Counted from the stretch's first letter, positions 45,809 to 56,604 are shown. The stretch is DNA of 64,000 nucleotides from Rosa chinensis (GCF_002994745.2 NC_037090.1:27510501-27574500); one strand, 5' to 3'. Numbers and translations are program-made. The notes: generated from the letters alone by a model not told the origin.

Positions 45809-47457
45809 AAGAACAGTGCACGAAGTTTGGCCCACTATTAATTTTCGTACACGAAGTTACAAATTATGAACTTTGGTACACGACCATTTGTTCCCGACCA
45901 AAGACTTGTACACGACGTTAATGACGTCATTAGAAGGTGTGAAACGTGGCAATTTTTTAGGGGTAAATATGTCCTTTTACTGTTCATCTTCTCCAAACCT
46001 CTCTCCCCTCTCTCTGCAATATCAGATTTTTTTTTCTTCTACTTCATACCTCAATACAAATTGTTCTTCTTCTTCGTTTGGATTCTACCATTTGTTTCCT
46101 TCTCACCCTTCTTGATCAACCCGAAATGCCAACCCATCAAATAAGGCCAAGCCAAATATAGTTCTAAACAGCCTTCCTGATCCCATAAACAAAATATAAC
46201 AGTCCCTTCCTCAGGATGAGTTCCTCTCCACAAAGAACACCATAATCCTAATCCAACCCGAAACCAGCCTCCCACAAATCGAAACCAAAATCAGCACCTC
46301 CCTTTTCCACAGTATCAATTTCCACAGATTCATCTCTCTCAAAACTCTGATAAAACGTTTTCTGAGAAATTCTTGCACAAAATCTCCACCTAACCAAAAC
46401 AAACCAGAAACTAAGTCCTTACTGTAGGCGAATTCGGCTGCTCCAAACCATATCCTGCACATTGCAAACACAAAAAGCAAGAGGTAACACAAATGAGAGA
46501 GAGAGAGAGATCCAGAACTAGAGTCACGAAATCGATTTCAAATCAGATCTGATACAAACAGAAGAAACAAATCTAAGTGAGTGTGAACGGAGTACAAAGT
46601 TCACAGTTCATTGCGCACACACAACCAATTGACTACAAAGTTCCAATACCCGCAACAGATGCAACCAATCTCAGTCCACAATCTCACTTCACAAATCTGA
46701 ATACAATTTAAAACAAGACAACATAACCCATTCAAAACAGTTCTCAATTTCACAACATAACCCATTCAAAACAGTTCTCAATTTCACTCTATCAAACCAA
46801 GCTCGGTCCCATCACACCTGATCACTAACACAGGAGCAAAACGTGATTCTGGTTCAAGATTATACCTTCGAAAATCGACTGATACTGAGCTCAACACCCT
46901 GCCGAGAATGGAAAGGGGATGAACCGAGGAGTCCTCGTGCTACAGCCTAGAAGGCTTCACAATACCTCGCCTAAACCTGCAATCGAACAAGAAACGAAGC
47001 CCAAAAGGCTGGAGAAGTCGCCGGCAGCCAGGTAAATTTCCCCATCCAAGGCGACGATTCCAACCGCAATCCACCGCAATTTCAGCTTCTATGTGAGAGT
47101 CTGTGTCACTGCGATTCAAATCAGCATCGATGCCTTGACGTTGATAACGTCATTAGGGACGGTGGTGGGGAGAGAGGGATGATCGAAGGGCTGAGAGAGG
47201 AGGAGGGTGTAGGAAGAAGAAGAGAGAGGAGGGATTATAGAGAAGGGTTGTGCGAACTGCGAAGGAGAAGAGAGATGGGTTTGCGGTGAAAACCCTATTC
47301 TACCCTTCATTATATGGACAATGACATACCCACTGACGGGGTTATTGACGTCATGTATAAAAAGTTAGTCGGGTTTATAAGTTCATGTACCAAAGTTCAT
47401 AATTTGTAACTTCGTGTACGAAAATTAATAGTGGGCCAAACTTCATGCACTGTTCCT
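45809..47457. mobile_element. Non-autonomous TIR transposon (1649 bp) nested in the LTR element
   Basis: The left end AAGAACAGTGCACGAAG and right end AGGAACAGTGCATGAAG (reverse complement) begin inverted repeats that match almost perfectly for about 80 bp and loosely to about 130 bp. The 8-bp palindrome AAAATTTT is present on both sides (45801-45808 and 47458-47465) as target duplication. The long TIRs favour a Mutator-like element; the 8-bp duplication would also suit hAT. The interior has no transposase, only short open frames. Confidence 0.88.
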
Positions 47458-47985
47458 AAAATTTTCCCATTTTTGGAAATCCTCTATTTATACCAAAATG
47501 GAAACTTTTTCCGAAAGCCATAACTTCCTCATATGAACTTCGATTGACGCATTCCACATGTCCACGAACTCATATCGACGCGCTCTACAACTTTCATGAA
47601 GAAAGTTTTCGAAGAATCACAACGTATAAAAAGTCAAACTTCACACAACCCCTAAACCGAGAAATTTAAATAATTATACTTACGAAAACCATTCCACTTC
47701 ACATTCAACTTACAAATAAAGTACAATAACAATAATTCGTACAACTGGTCCATTATTAATGACCAAAATTAAATGATGAAAATCCAGGTCATCACAATCG
47801 TGGTGGCTCTACCGTCGTTGGGCGAGGTGATCTGCGATGTCAAAGTCCTCTGGCAGCGGTGCGGGTTGCCGGTTGTGGTGGTCTAGAATTCCATGGAGAA
47901 AGCTATGGGGTGCCCTTAGCATATCCTGATTAGGGCCCCTAGGGTTTCCACACCTTGGGCTATTTGGAACAGGCTTGCTTTGGAT

Positions 47986-48601
47986 TAGGGATGACAATGA
48001 GGTGGGTTGGGGATGGGGACCATAATACCATCCCCATCCCCGGGGTCATTCTCCAACTCCATCCCCACCCCAATCCTTAATAAAAATATATTGGGGATTC
48101 CCTGTCCCCATTTCTACCGGGGACTAAGTCTCCAAACCCGCCCCAAATCCCCAATAAGAATTTAATAAATAAAATAATTTTTTTCTCATATTGCCTTTTT
48201 TAAAATCAAAATTTACAACAAATAAAATTAAAACATGATTAAATTCATAAATCATAATTCAGTGAGTGCAAAAGTTAAAACACCATTAAAATAAAAGTGT
48301 AGCTAATTAGCTATTAAAGTAAAGTAGTAAATTTATATATTTGTGATTTATATTATAAAAAATAAATTTATATATATATATATATATATGTATTAAAATA
48401 TATATAAATTAAATATATGTATATATTATTGGGGCGGGTTTGGGGATGGGGATCACAATACCATCCCCGCTCCATCCACAATCTTAAATAGCGGGGATTG
48501 GGGATCCCCATCCCTATTTCCCATTTGTCCCCGAAGTCTCCCCCCATTAGGGGCGGGTATCCAATGGAGCTCCTCCCTGCTAGAGGTTTTTGCCATCCCT
48601 A
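47986..48601. mobile_element. hAT-type MITE, G-rich ends, 616 bp
   Basis: TAGGGATGACAA opens the left end; the right end reads TAGGGATGGCAAAAA in reverse complement. The flanks CTTTGGAT (47978-47985) and TTTTGGAT (48602-48609) match at 7 of 8 positions. Both ends carry 'ggggatgggga/tccccatccc' repeats, and the centre is AT-rich with a (TA)n run near 48372. Similar MITEs are common in plants. Confidence 0.82.
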
Positions 48602-48959
48602 TTTTGGATGGTGATGTGGGCGTCGTGGGCTCAGGTAGAAATGGAAAGGGAGTCTGCTACTCCTCTTCCGGAAAGTATTTAAATTCTTTAGGTCGCAAAG
48701 ATCATAATCTCTGAGAGTTTTTTATTCTTGCTTCGGAGGTTTCTGATCTTTGTTTGGAATAATGGTGCGTGAATTGTCTAAAAGGTGGGTGTACTGGGGC
48801 CTGGGGGTATATTGGGTTCTTGTTCTTGTTTTAGAATAGGAGTCTCAGGGTACTCTGAGAAATGATTCTTTCTGTCGACCCCATAGGGGTGTTTCGTTTT
48901 TGTACTGCTTGCTGAATCTATATAATGGGCTGACCGACCTCTTTTGATAAAAAAAAAAA

Positions 48960-49050
48960 TGCATACGTATTTTTAAACTATCTTTTATTTGCATACATGA
49001 AAACATTCAGTAAAAAAGAAAATAATAATAAAAATGTAAACAAATTGTTT
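48960..49050. other. AT-rich spacer
   Basis: A short stretch between two retroelement tails. Nothing else is seen. Confidence 0.5.
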
Positions 49051-50147
49051 TTTTTTTTTTAGAATAAAAAACTTTTATTGAAAATAATTAAAATTACATA
49101 ACACGGGAATAACTGATGGTGGACATAAACTCCCCACTCTCCTCCCTAAATCCGAAATCAGTTATGGGTCCATCATCATAAATGACCTCTATGAGCCGAA
49201 ATGACCCAACCCTTGACCACCTATAATGCCCAACCTCTCGGGCTACAAAGAATCTCGAGAATTTTGATACCACCTCATAGGCAACTGCCAGAAAAACCAA
49301 CGTCATCTTCCACACCGTATCCCAAAGATATCAGACCACATGTAAGGATTGCTTGTCAGCACATTGACCATAAGATAACTCCGAAAATAAACCAATTCGT
49401 CTCTAAGAATGACACCACATCCATGACACCTCAATTTTGACCCAACCCTAGCTCAAAAGAGTAGGGACATGCTAAAAACAAAAAACCTAACCAAAAGCTA
49501 ACAAAAAAAACCTAATTTAAACAAAAACAAAGAATAGCTGCAACAAACCTCTTCCCTCTCCCCAGATGACCAGCAGTCAGACCACCACCACAAATCTTTC
49601 CCATCAAACTCACAACACGGAAGAAGCTCAATCCACACAACAAGCCACATCAAACTTGAATGTTGTAGAACAGATCCAGGCTTAAAGCCAGATCCCCACG
49701 AGCCCACACCGAGAACAGATAAGGAACTCACCTTGCCTTGCCATCCGGCTGTGTCCATCATCTTAAGAACCCGACACCACCATTGCAATCTCCACTATCG
49801 ACCAATCTTAGAGAGGTAGCCAGTGTCATACGATCCATAGCATATCGCTGCCATAATCTGGCCTCTAGTACTTGCTCCATGCTTGCTCCGATCGCCATTC
49901 ACTCATCCTACATACCCGCGCCGCCGCTTGAGATGAGAGAACCATCGTACACGACCCAGACGGATGAACAAAGGACCAGAACTAGAGCCCTAAGACCCCA
50001 CAAACCTGTCTGGCAACACCCCCCACTTGTTGATGAGGCAGGGAACCATGGTCAACGCGGGGGAGTCACCGGACAGGCAGCATCCTCTCTTGTGCGTTTT
50101 CCAACCCTAGGTTTCTTCCTTGTATTCTCGGAGCAAAGCCAGCGTTA
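49051..50147 (-). mobile_element. Probable LINE-type element on the minus strand
   Basis: A T run (49051-49061) is followed by the reverse complement of an AATAAAAG signal, so the poly-A end of a retroelement lies on the left. The body to about 50147 is GC-richer than its flanks and has broken frames such as 49315-49094. No reverse transcriptase domain remains; the internal part is probably deleted. The target duplication was not found. Confidence 0.4.
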
Positions 50148-50460
50148 GAAATTATCTATTAATTCAACTATATCAATTAAAAGGACGATTGAACATGAGA
50201 TTGTTAACTTTCACCAAAACTGTTCATTTATTTAGTGCAATCGAATGAGAAAACGATTTTTGTTTCTATTGATTTTTGGTAGAGATTATATTTGTAAGAG
50301 ATTTAACTTTGAACGGTTAAGTGATATATTTAGATTACCAAATGTAAATAAAGAAGAGAAAGATTAGACACATATGTCTATACCGGTATGGATCTAAATT
50401 TTACCATCTTACCCCTTAATTTACATCAAAGAACTAAAATCACCTAAAAAAAATATTTAA

Positions 50461-50640
50461 GGGCTAAATACTGATTACTACCATGTAGTTTGAGTTTATA
50501 ATCAATTCAGTCCCTGAACTTCTAATTTAATAAAAAAAACACCTCTGTACTTTCAATTTTGATCTAATAGATCCAATCCGTTATCTTCAGTTAAGTGAGT
50601 CCGTTAACCCGCTAACGTAAATCATGTGGGGCCTATGTTT
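50461..50640 (+). mobile_element. Single Mutator-like terminal repeat
   Basis: GGGCTAAATACTGATTACTACC is close to the TIR start of the MITE at 6602 (GGATTAAATACTGTTTACTCC). It is followed by the same kind of 'tcagtccctgaactt' sequence. No inverted partner was found downstream, so this is a broken copy. Confidence 0.6.
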
Positions 50641-51141
50641 TATGATGTGGTATTGAGGTAGCATGCATAGTCATCTTAGAAGTGGGTCCCACCAAGTCTA
50701 TGTAAGCTCTTAAGCTCACTAGGCATGTCACCTCATCGTCAGCTTACTATATGTGATACTCATTAGTTAGAGTCTATATGATGTAAACCAAGTAAACTTA
50801 GAAATGATCACCAAGAAACCTTATAAGTGACGACCAAATAACATTGCACGGGAATGATTATCAAGATATTTTCATTCCTACATATAAATGAGTTTATTTC
50901 GTTTTCTTTCTATAATGGCATATTTATTATGTTAAACCTTATAGCACCTCTCTTTAGTATCAGTGATGATATATGTGACATATTTTGTTTTCACAATATA
51001 TGTGGCAAGAATATAAAAATAGACACAGTGGATTGATCAATCATGTTGTGGTGAGACATGATGGATTTAGTTAGGTCCATCCACCCATATAATTCCTTAT
51101 GCTATTAGGATTATAGCACCACTTGGGAAAATGATTTTATT
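50641..51141. other. AT-rich intergenic DNA
   Basis: No gene, RNA or repeat end is supported in this stretch. Confidence 0.5.
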
Positions 51142-51300
51142 CACTACTACAAAAATTGAATCAGACGACGCATTATAGTTTTCAGTCATCTGATTGATTT
51201 TTATTTTTTTAGACGTCGTTTTTATAAAATCCATCGTCTGATATGGAATTATGAATTAGTTTATAAGACGTTTAATGACAGAAACGTTGTATTACCTTAA
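51142..51300 (+). mobile_element. CACTA transposon end with subterminal repeats
   Basis: CACTACTACAAAAA is the classic terminal sequence of plant CACTA elements. It is followed by subterminal motifs in both orientations: tcagacgacg (51160), agacgtcg (51212) and catcgtctga (51232). No matching right end occurs within the next several kilobases, so the element is truncated. Confidence 0.8.
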
Positions 51301-51919
51301 ACAAATTGAGCAGCAAGTTTCCCACCATGTAAGTGGTACCAAACTGCATCTCATACCCCAAATTTCCCCCCACATAGCACTTGATCATACGATGAAAAAT
51401 AATAAAACTATGGTCTGATCAATATGTTTGACAGAAAGGAGGGAGATTTCCCTCGATGAATATATACTCTTCATAGACTCTGTCTCCTCAAACCCCATAT
51501 AGAAATGAAAAAAAAAAAAACACTTTGCTCGGTTCCTCGAACACTTTGAAGAGAGAAGGCAGAAGTATTTGACATCAATATCTCAGTAGGGAATACTAAA
51601 TGGTGAACATGATGATGCACATCATTTATGAACTGAAGTTTGTATTATTAAGAACCTCATGTTCTTTATAATTTTTGCAATTACTAATGGCTACAAGATA
51701 GTCTCGAACATTCCTCCGGAGATTTTTTTATCCTTGCGCAAATAAGCTCATTTTTTTCTTGAAGGATTAGTTGCAGCCTTTTTGCAAAGAAAAGTCTAGG
51801 CAAACCTAGATATGGTTTTTTCCCAAAAAATTAACGGATAAATTATTCATCCTACATAAAAAGGTTAGGTTTCCCAAAAAAAGATATGCCGACTGCTTTC
51901 AACTTTGATATAGTAAACT

Positions 51920-52653
51920 TGAATTTCTTCATTCGGTTGGTACGTGCATCATTGATGCCAAGTTTGAGGACCAAGACATTGAATTGGTTGTGTCAATTTC
52001 TCATGCTGCTCTCTTGGTGCTATTTAATAATGTTGATAGATTGAGCCTTAAAAAAAAAAGACTCAGTTGGGCATTGCTGATGATGTCTTGGTTAGATTGG
52101 TTAATTCTGTGCAATGCAGCAAGTACAAAATACTCGATATGGAGCCAAGTATAGGGACTGGAGAACGTAATGTTGTGTTCAACTCTAAGTTCAGAACACA
52201 AGAGAAAAGACTTGAGCTCCCTTTTCACAAGCTGATCGATAAGAAGAAGGTGATTGAAAAAGTTGACAGGGAGAGGATCAATATGATAGACGCTGCACTT
52301 GTGCGTGTTGCAAAGAACCAAAAAATTATTGGTCATAAGGATCTGATTAGGGACTGTGTTGAGTAAGTACAGAATTTCAAGCCCGATATCACAGTGATTG
52401 AGAGACAGATTAGTAGTCTAGTTTGCCGTGACTACCTAGAGAAACAGAAGCCTAAGGGAGCACCCGAAGCGCTTTACATTTATCTCCCCTAAGGGTGCTT
52501 AAAGAACTTTTTCCCCTATTAACGAGGAAGAGAAATTGCAAAAATAGACCAAAAGAAAAGGAAAAGGAAACCGTTTTTTTTTTCTTGTTCTTTGACTTAC
52601 AAAGAGCCTCAAACCAAATATTTCTGGATAAAATTTTTAAAAATAAATAAAAA
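51920..52653 (+). pseudogene. Processed (retrotransposed) cullin pseudogene, 5' truncated
   Basis: The sequence encodes the C-terminal part of a CUL1-type cullin: KFEDQDIELVVS, then ADDVLVRLVNSVQCSKYKIL, FNSKF, RINMIDAALVRVAKNQKIIG and a terminal RDYLEKQ...ALYIYLP, with stop at 52490-52492. There is no intron over about 560 bp. The frame is broken by an A-run near 52050-52060 and by a Gln to stop change at 52364. A 3' UTR-like stretch and an A-rich tail (52638-52653) follow. The 19-bp sequence AACTTTGATATAGTAAACT flanks it on both sides (51901-51919 and 52654-52672). Cullins scaffold SCF ubiquitin ligases; this copy cannot. Confidence 0.85.
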
Positions 52654-52672
52654 AACTTTGATATAGTAAACT

Positions 52673-53287
52673 GGACTTGGAATATAAAAAAATCTCTGGA
52701 AAAAAAAAGAGTAGCATATCTAATCCTTTATTGACATCCAACTTTTATACATGAAGACCAACTGCTACATAGGTCACCATCTTGCATCATCATCCCAAAT
52801 TGAGTCCAACAGCTTCACTTAAACCTCACAGCTGCAAAATAACAAACTATACAAGCCTTTATCTCCAAATCATAGAACCCATAGACCATAGTTAAAACAC
52901 AAGATTATCCTAATAGAAATTCTCTTAATTAAAGAAATTAATGATGGGATCATCTACCAAAATAAGAAGAAGTTGTTGGCGATGTTTACAGTGGTGCTAG
53001 AGCGGTCCACACACCACAGGAGGTGCATGTGATGGCATTTGTCATAGATGGAGGTTAGGACCGTACCATAGGGCTTAGGTAGAACTTGCACCACCGAAAC
53101 CTGTCAAGAATTCTCAACACCGACTAGCTTGGTTTAACTAGCATCGGTTTTGGTTTCGGTTTCGATTCTATTTTTTACAAAGATTGAAATTTTTATCCAA
53201 ATCTAGCACAAATCGATAAGAAAGCAAGACATTACAACTGCAGCCTTTCTAGATCTAAGAATTAGATCTTCAGTCATTTTCATAGCG
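52673..53287. other. Intergenic DNA, no gene seen
   Basis: AT-rich sequence with a 'cggttttggtttcggtttcg' patch near 53143. No gene is supported. Confidence 0.5.
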
Positions 53288-53514
53288 TAGACCCCGGTTT
53301 TTTCACTTAAAATAAAAAATCGGTACTGAATTGGCGAGTTTGGTTTGGTCCAATTCATGTTTGGCTGGTTTTTTATTTGTCGGTGCATAAAAGTTCACCG
53401 CCAGCTAATGCCTACCTATAAATTGGCTACAAAATTTTTTGACACATTACTGTTTAGTTACAAATTAGTGTCACTTGATTATGATGTTGTGTAATTAGCA
53501 AATTCATTGGTTTT
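53288..53514. repeat. Dispersed repeat, copy A
   Basis: The block with 'aataaaaaatcggtac', 'gtttggtttggtc', 'cggtgcataaaagttcaccg' and 'aattggctacaaaatt' is repeated at 55353-55998. In that second copy a 390-bp MITE sits in the middle. The two copies flank the Pack-MULE. Confidence 0.8.
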
Positions 53515-53803
53515 TCATCTAAATCTAGTATAAATCGATAGGAGAGCATGACATTGCTACTACAGTCTTTCTAGATCTATGAATTAGATCTTCAATCATT
53601 TTCACAATATAAAGACCAAATACATAAAGCCATATTTTGTGCCCAAATCAACATCTTAAAATGGTAATAGAGGAGATACATGAAAGGAATAACAAAGCAA
53701 TCAAGCATAACCAAGAACCAAATGATGAAGAGAGAATAATCTTTGGCGTGGTTGTTGTGTTTGGTTGCTTTGCGACTAGAGAGAGGAAGGAATGAAAGAA
53801 AAA

Positions 53804-55165
53804 GGATTAAATTCAATTTAGTTCCTCAAACTTTAGGGCTAAAATCAGTCTAGTCCCTGATTTTTTTTTTCATCACGATGGTCCCTACACTTCTAAAATG
53901 CATCACCTAGTCCCAAACTTTGAATTTGGCTCGAAACATGATGTCATGTGCTGAGTTGGAGCTGACATAGGAGCCCACTTTTCAGCCTTTGACCTTGCAA
54001 GAAGGGTAAATTACCAAAATAACATTTTAGGCTAAATTCATTTTAAAAAAAAAATTTGAGAGTTTTATCTCATACAGAAGCCCCTTCTCCTTGACCACTT
54101 CATCCACACCGACCGATTCCTCTTCATCTTCTCTCTCCAGCACCACTTCAATCATAGTGGGTATTGCTTCCCATCAATTTCTAATCACCCACATCAAAAT
54201 CAAAGGCTCTTTCTTCAAACCCAGATCAAGTGAGACAAACGTCGGCAGGTCGAGCTTCCGGGTTGGGTTGTGTGGAGCTCGAGTCCCCCTCTCAACGACC
54301 CTAACTCCCCCATCATCGGATTCCTCTTCACCGACGCTGAGTCCGTCCTCACCCCTCTTTCTCGCCATTGACTCCAACCATGCCAAGGTTGTCAAGCCCA
54401 TAATCGAATGAGCCTTGGACTCTTTCGCGGCGAGACCGACTCCGCCTGCCCCAAGTTCATCCTATCCAAGCTCATTGACCCCATCTGCAAGTACGGCGGC
54501 CTCGGCCAGGAGCCAATTGAGCTCATCGTTGTTAGATCACCGTTGGTGGCTATCAGAGAGGACTGATTGGTGAGTATTGTTAGGACTTGTTATAATGTGT
54601 ACCTTGGTGGATTGAATGGGAACAATCAAATCTGTGCCAAGTCGGTTTTGGCTTAGATTATGGTCATTGTCTTCACTAAAGTGGAGGCTAATGCTATGTA
54701 TATCACCCTTTCCAGGGTTTATGTCAGCGAATTGTTGGAATTCACTGATAAGAATTTGAATGAAGAGAGCTCTATTTTGTTCTGCCAGAATTTCATCAAT
54801 GAGGTTATGGAAGCAGTGTTCCTTGAGATATGTCGATCGTAAGAGGATGGTGGTGGTCTGAAGGAGATACAAAAGAGGATCGCGGTGGGCTTGGATTGTG
54901 ATGTTGGATTTGGAATTAAGAGTGGATTTAGGGTTTGGAATTGAGAAATGTCCATTTTACCCTTCTTAGGGGGTCTATCGCTGAAAAGTGGGTCTCCATG
55001 TTGGCTCCAACTTAGCACATAACGTCATATTTTGAGCCAAATTCAAATTTTAGATGAGGATGATGCAATTTAGAAGCGTAGAGACCATTGTGATTAAAAA
55101 AAAAAAAATCAGGGACCAAACTGAGTTTAGCCTTAAAGTTCGAGGGACTAAACTAAATTTAATCC
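53804..55165 (+). mobile_element. Pack-MULE carrying a BIG5-like ARF-GEF fragment
   Basis: The ends GGATTAAATTCAATTTAG and GGATTAAATTTAGTTTAG (reverse complement) open inverted repeats of about 200 bp. An 8-bp direct repeat AAGAAAAA flanks them (53796-53803 and 55166-55173), but it is low complexity. The TIR layout resembles the MITE at 6602 with its 'tcagtccctga' block. The interior (about 54060-54900) contains host-gene-like coding sequence and no transposase, which defines a Pack-MULE. Confidence 0.85.
54315..54820 (+). pseudogene. Captured fragment of an ARF guanine-nucleotide exchange factor (BIG5-like)
   Basis: Across three frames the sequence follows the N-terminal DCB region of BIG-type ARF-GEFs: LFTDAESVLTPL, FLAIDSNHAKVVKPII, FRGETDSACPKFILSKLIDP, then IVRTCYNVYLGGLNGNNQIC, AKSVLA, ELLEFTDKNLNEESSILFCQ and NFINEVMEA. 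The wording is closest to the BIG5/BEN1/MIN7 branch as I remember it. Stops replace Cys or Gln codons near 54409, 54564 and 54655, and frameshifts occur near 54355 and 54410. The parent protein activates ARF GTPases at the trans-Golgi and early endosome. This piece lacks the Sec7 catalytic domain. A regulatory role through RNA homology is only a possibility. Confidence 0.82.
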
Positions 55166-55352
55166 AAGAAAAAAATACAGGGTGGGATGGATAAGTGGAT
55201 AACAGCTAAAGAAAAAAAAAAGAATGGTTGATATAAGGTAACGAGAAAGTAATGAAGTGCGTGCAAGGCTAAGATTAAGTATTTACAACAAATAGAAACA
55301 TGACAGCTCAATTAAATAAGTAATTATAACTTATTCAAACCCTGTTCGGTTC

Positions 55353-55998
55353 CATTGAACACGGCTTTTTCACTTACAAAATAAAAAATCGGCACCAAAT
55401 TGGCCAGTTTGGTTTGGTCGGGTTCTTGTTTCTCTAAGAGCATCTTTAGCAATGCTAGCCATTTTAAAGTTAAATTTTAGCCAAAATAGCTAAAAAGTCA
55501 TTTTAGCTAAAAAGTCATTTTAGCTAGCAACTTTAGAAATATGTTTACATCAATGCTCTCTATTTTAGCTAGTTTTGAATTTATTTTATTTTTTAAATAA
55601 AGATTAAATAGTTTAAATGCATTTATAAACTACATAAAATAATTTGAAATGAATGTTTTAAATTATAGAGAGTCTCATCTCGCTCTCTATATTTATGAGC
55701 GAGATAGCTAAAAGTTATAATAGAGAGTCACTTAGGAGTCTGGTGCAACTACTAAAATAGATAAAAAGCTAAACATGCTCTCCAAAATAGCTAAAGAGCC
55801 ATAATAGAGAGTCTGCTAAAGATGCTCTAAGCGGTGCAGTACAATTTTGGCCGTTTTTAGTTTTTCGGTGCATAAAAGTTCACCGCTAACTAATGCCTAC
55901 CTAGAAATTGGCTACAAAATTAATGTGTCAAACACTTTTTAGTTACAAATTAGTGTCACTTAGTTACGATTTTGTGTAATTAGTAAATTTATTGGTTT
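55353..55998. repeat. Dispersed repeat, copy B, interrupted by a MITE
   Basis: Matches 53288-53514 outside the inserted MITE (55438-55827), ending in 'gtgtaattagtaaatttattgg'. Confidence 0.78.
55438..55827. mobile_element. Tourist-like (PIF/Harbinger) MITE, 390 bp
   Basis: Perfect 14-bp terminal repeats GAGCATCTTTAGCA are flanked by the 3-bp duplication TAA (55435-55437 and 55828-55830). The interior is AT-rich with repeated 'ttttagctaaaa' motifs. No coding capacity. Confidence 0.88.
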
Positions 55999-56283
55999 TT
56001 TATAATTATCAAGTTTCATCTTTTGACTTAATCAGGTGCACAAATTTCAAGATGCATGCCTACGATTTAGCCACAATGTATTGTACAATGTTGTATTTTA
56101 GTTATGTTTTAGTGCTATTGGCTATGATTTAGTAGCATTTGGCTAGCGTATATATTCTAATCTAATTTTAGTTACATAATCTATACACTATATTATCAGT
56201 ATATATATATTTTTTATAACAATTAGACTCATATATATATATAATTTTTTTTTATATAACCGGACTTAATAATATATATATAT
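55999..56283. other. AT-rich DNA upstream of the TypA gene
   Basis: Contains several (AT)n stretches. No feature beyond these is supported. Confidence 0.5.
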
Positions 56284-56345
56284 TTTTAATATAAGAAAAT
56301 TAAAATATCAATAAAATATCTACTTCTAATTGTACACATGGACAG

Positions 56346-56396
<51 letters not shown>

Positions 56397-56458
56397 TTTA
56401 ATATAAGAAAATTAAAATATCTATAAAATATCTACTTTCTAATTGTACACATGGACAG
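56284..56458. repeat. Direct duplication of about 62 bp around a microsatellite
   Basis: The block from 'ttttaatataagaaaatta' to 'gtacacatggacag' occurs at 56284-56345 and again at about 56397-56458. Between them lie (AC)n and (AT)n repeats. It ends about 150 bp before the start codon of the TypA gene and so may lie in its promoter. Confidence 0.9.
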
Positions 56459-56604
56459 TGGGGCCTCAATGATGACGTGGAGTAAAGAGGGCCTCCTCCA
56501 GTCCTCCATTTAGCGCTCCAATAACAACCTCATTTGCCAAATCCCTTCTCCCTCTCTCTGAGCCACTGCGAGCACAGAGTGAGTGAGAGAAGAGAACCAA
56601 GGAG

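Larger units (their letters stand above)
43648..47796 (-). mobile_element. Long LTR-type element, relative of the 1604-4250 solo LTR
   Basis: On the minus strand it begins TGTGATGACC and ends ...GGGGCGTGATAGCA. Its early part contains 'cttcatgaaagttgtagag' (plus strand near 47600), which the solo LTR at 1604 also has. It is followed by a TATA-like TATAAATAG (plus strand 47481-47494) and a GC-rich leader. Removing the nested transposon (45809-47457) leaves about 2.5 kb, close to the 2647 bp of the other copy. I could not find a clean target duplication, so the exact ends are uncertain. No gag or pol is seen. Confidence 0.65.
43081..48959 (+). mobile_element. LINE-like outer element carrying nested insertions
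   Basis: Two GC-richer segments, 43081-43647 and 47797-48959, look like one plus-strand element. The first begins 'cctagctctgctagggtttcg', as plant LINE 5' ends often do, and the second ends in a poly-A tail (48949-48959). A similar sequence, ATGCAGACGTA at about 43001 and ATGCATACGTA at about 48959, could be the eroded target duplication. No reverse transcriptase is present, so it would be a deletion derivative. The interruption is filled by the LTR element 43648-47796, and the right segment holds a hAT MITE. Confidence 0.45.

Noticed and set aside
43648..47796. Clean 5-bp target duplication around the long LTR element
   Set aside because: The neighbouring 5-mers do not match (for example atgat against atcgt), so I do not claim one.
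49738..50148. 136-codon open frame
   Set aside because: It is antisense to the likely minus-strand retroelement, Pro/Thr/Ser-rich and without a domain.
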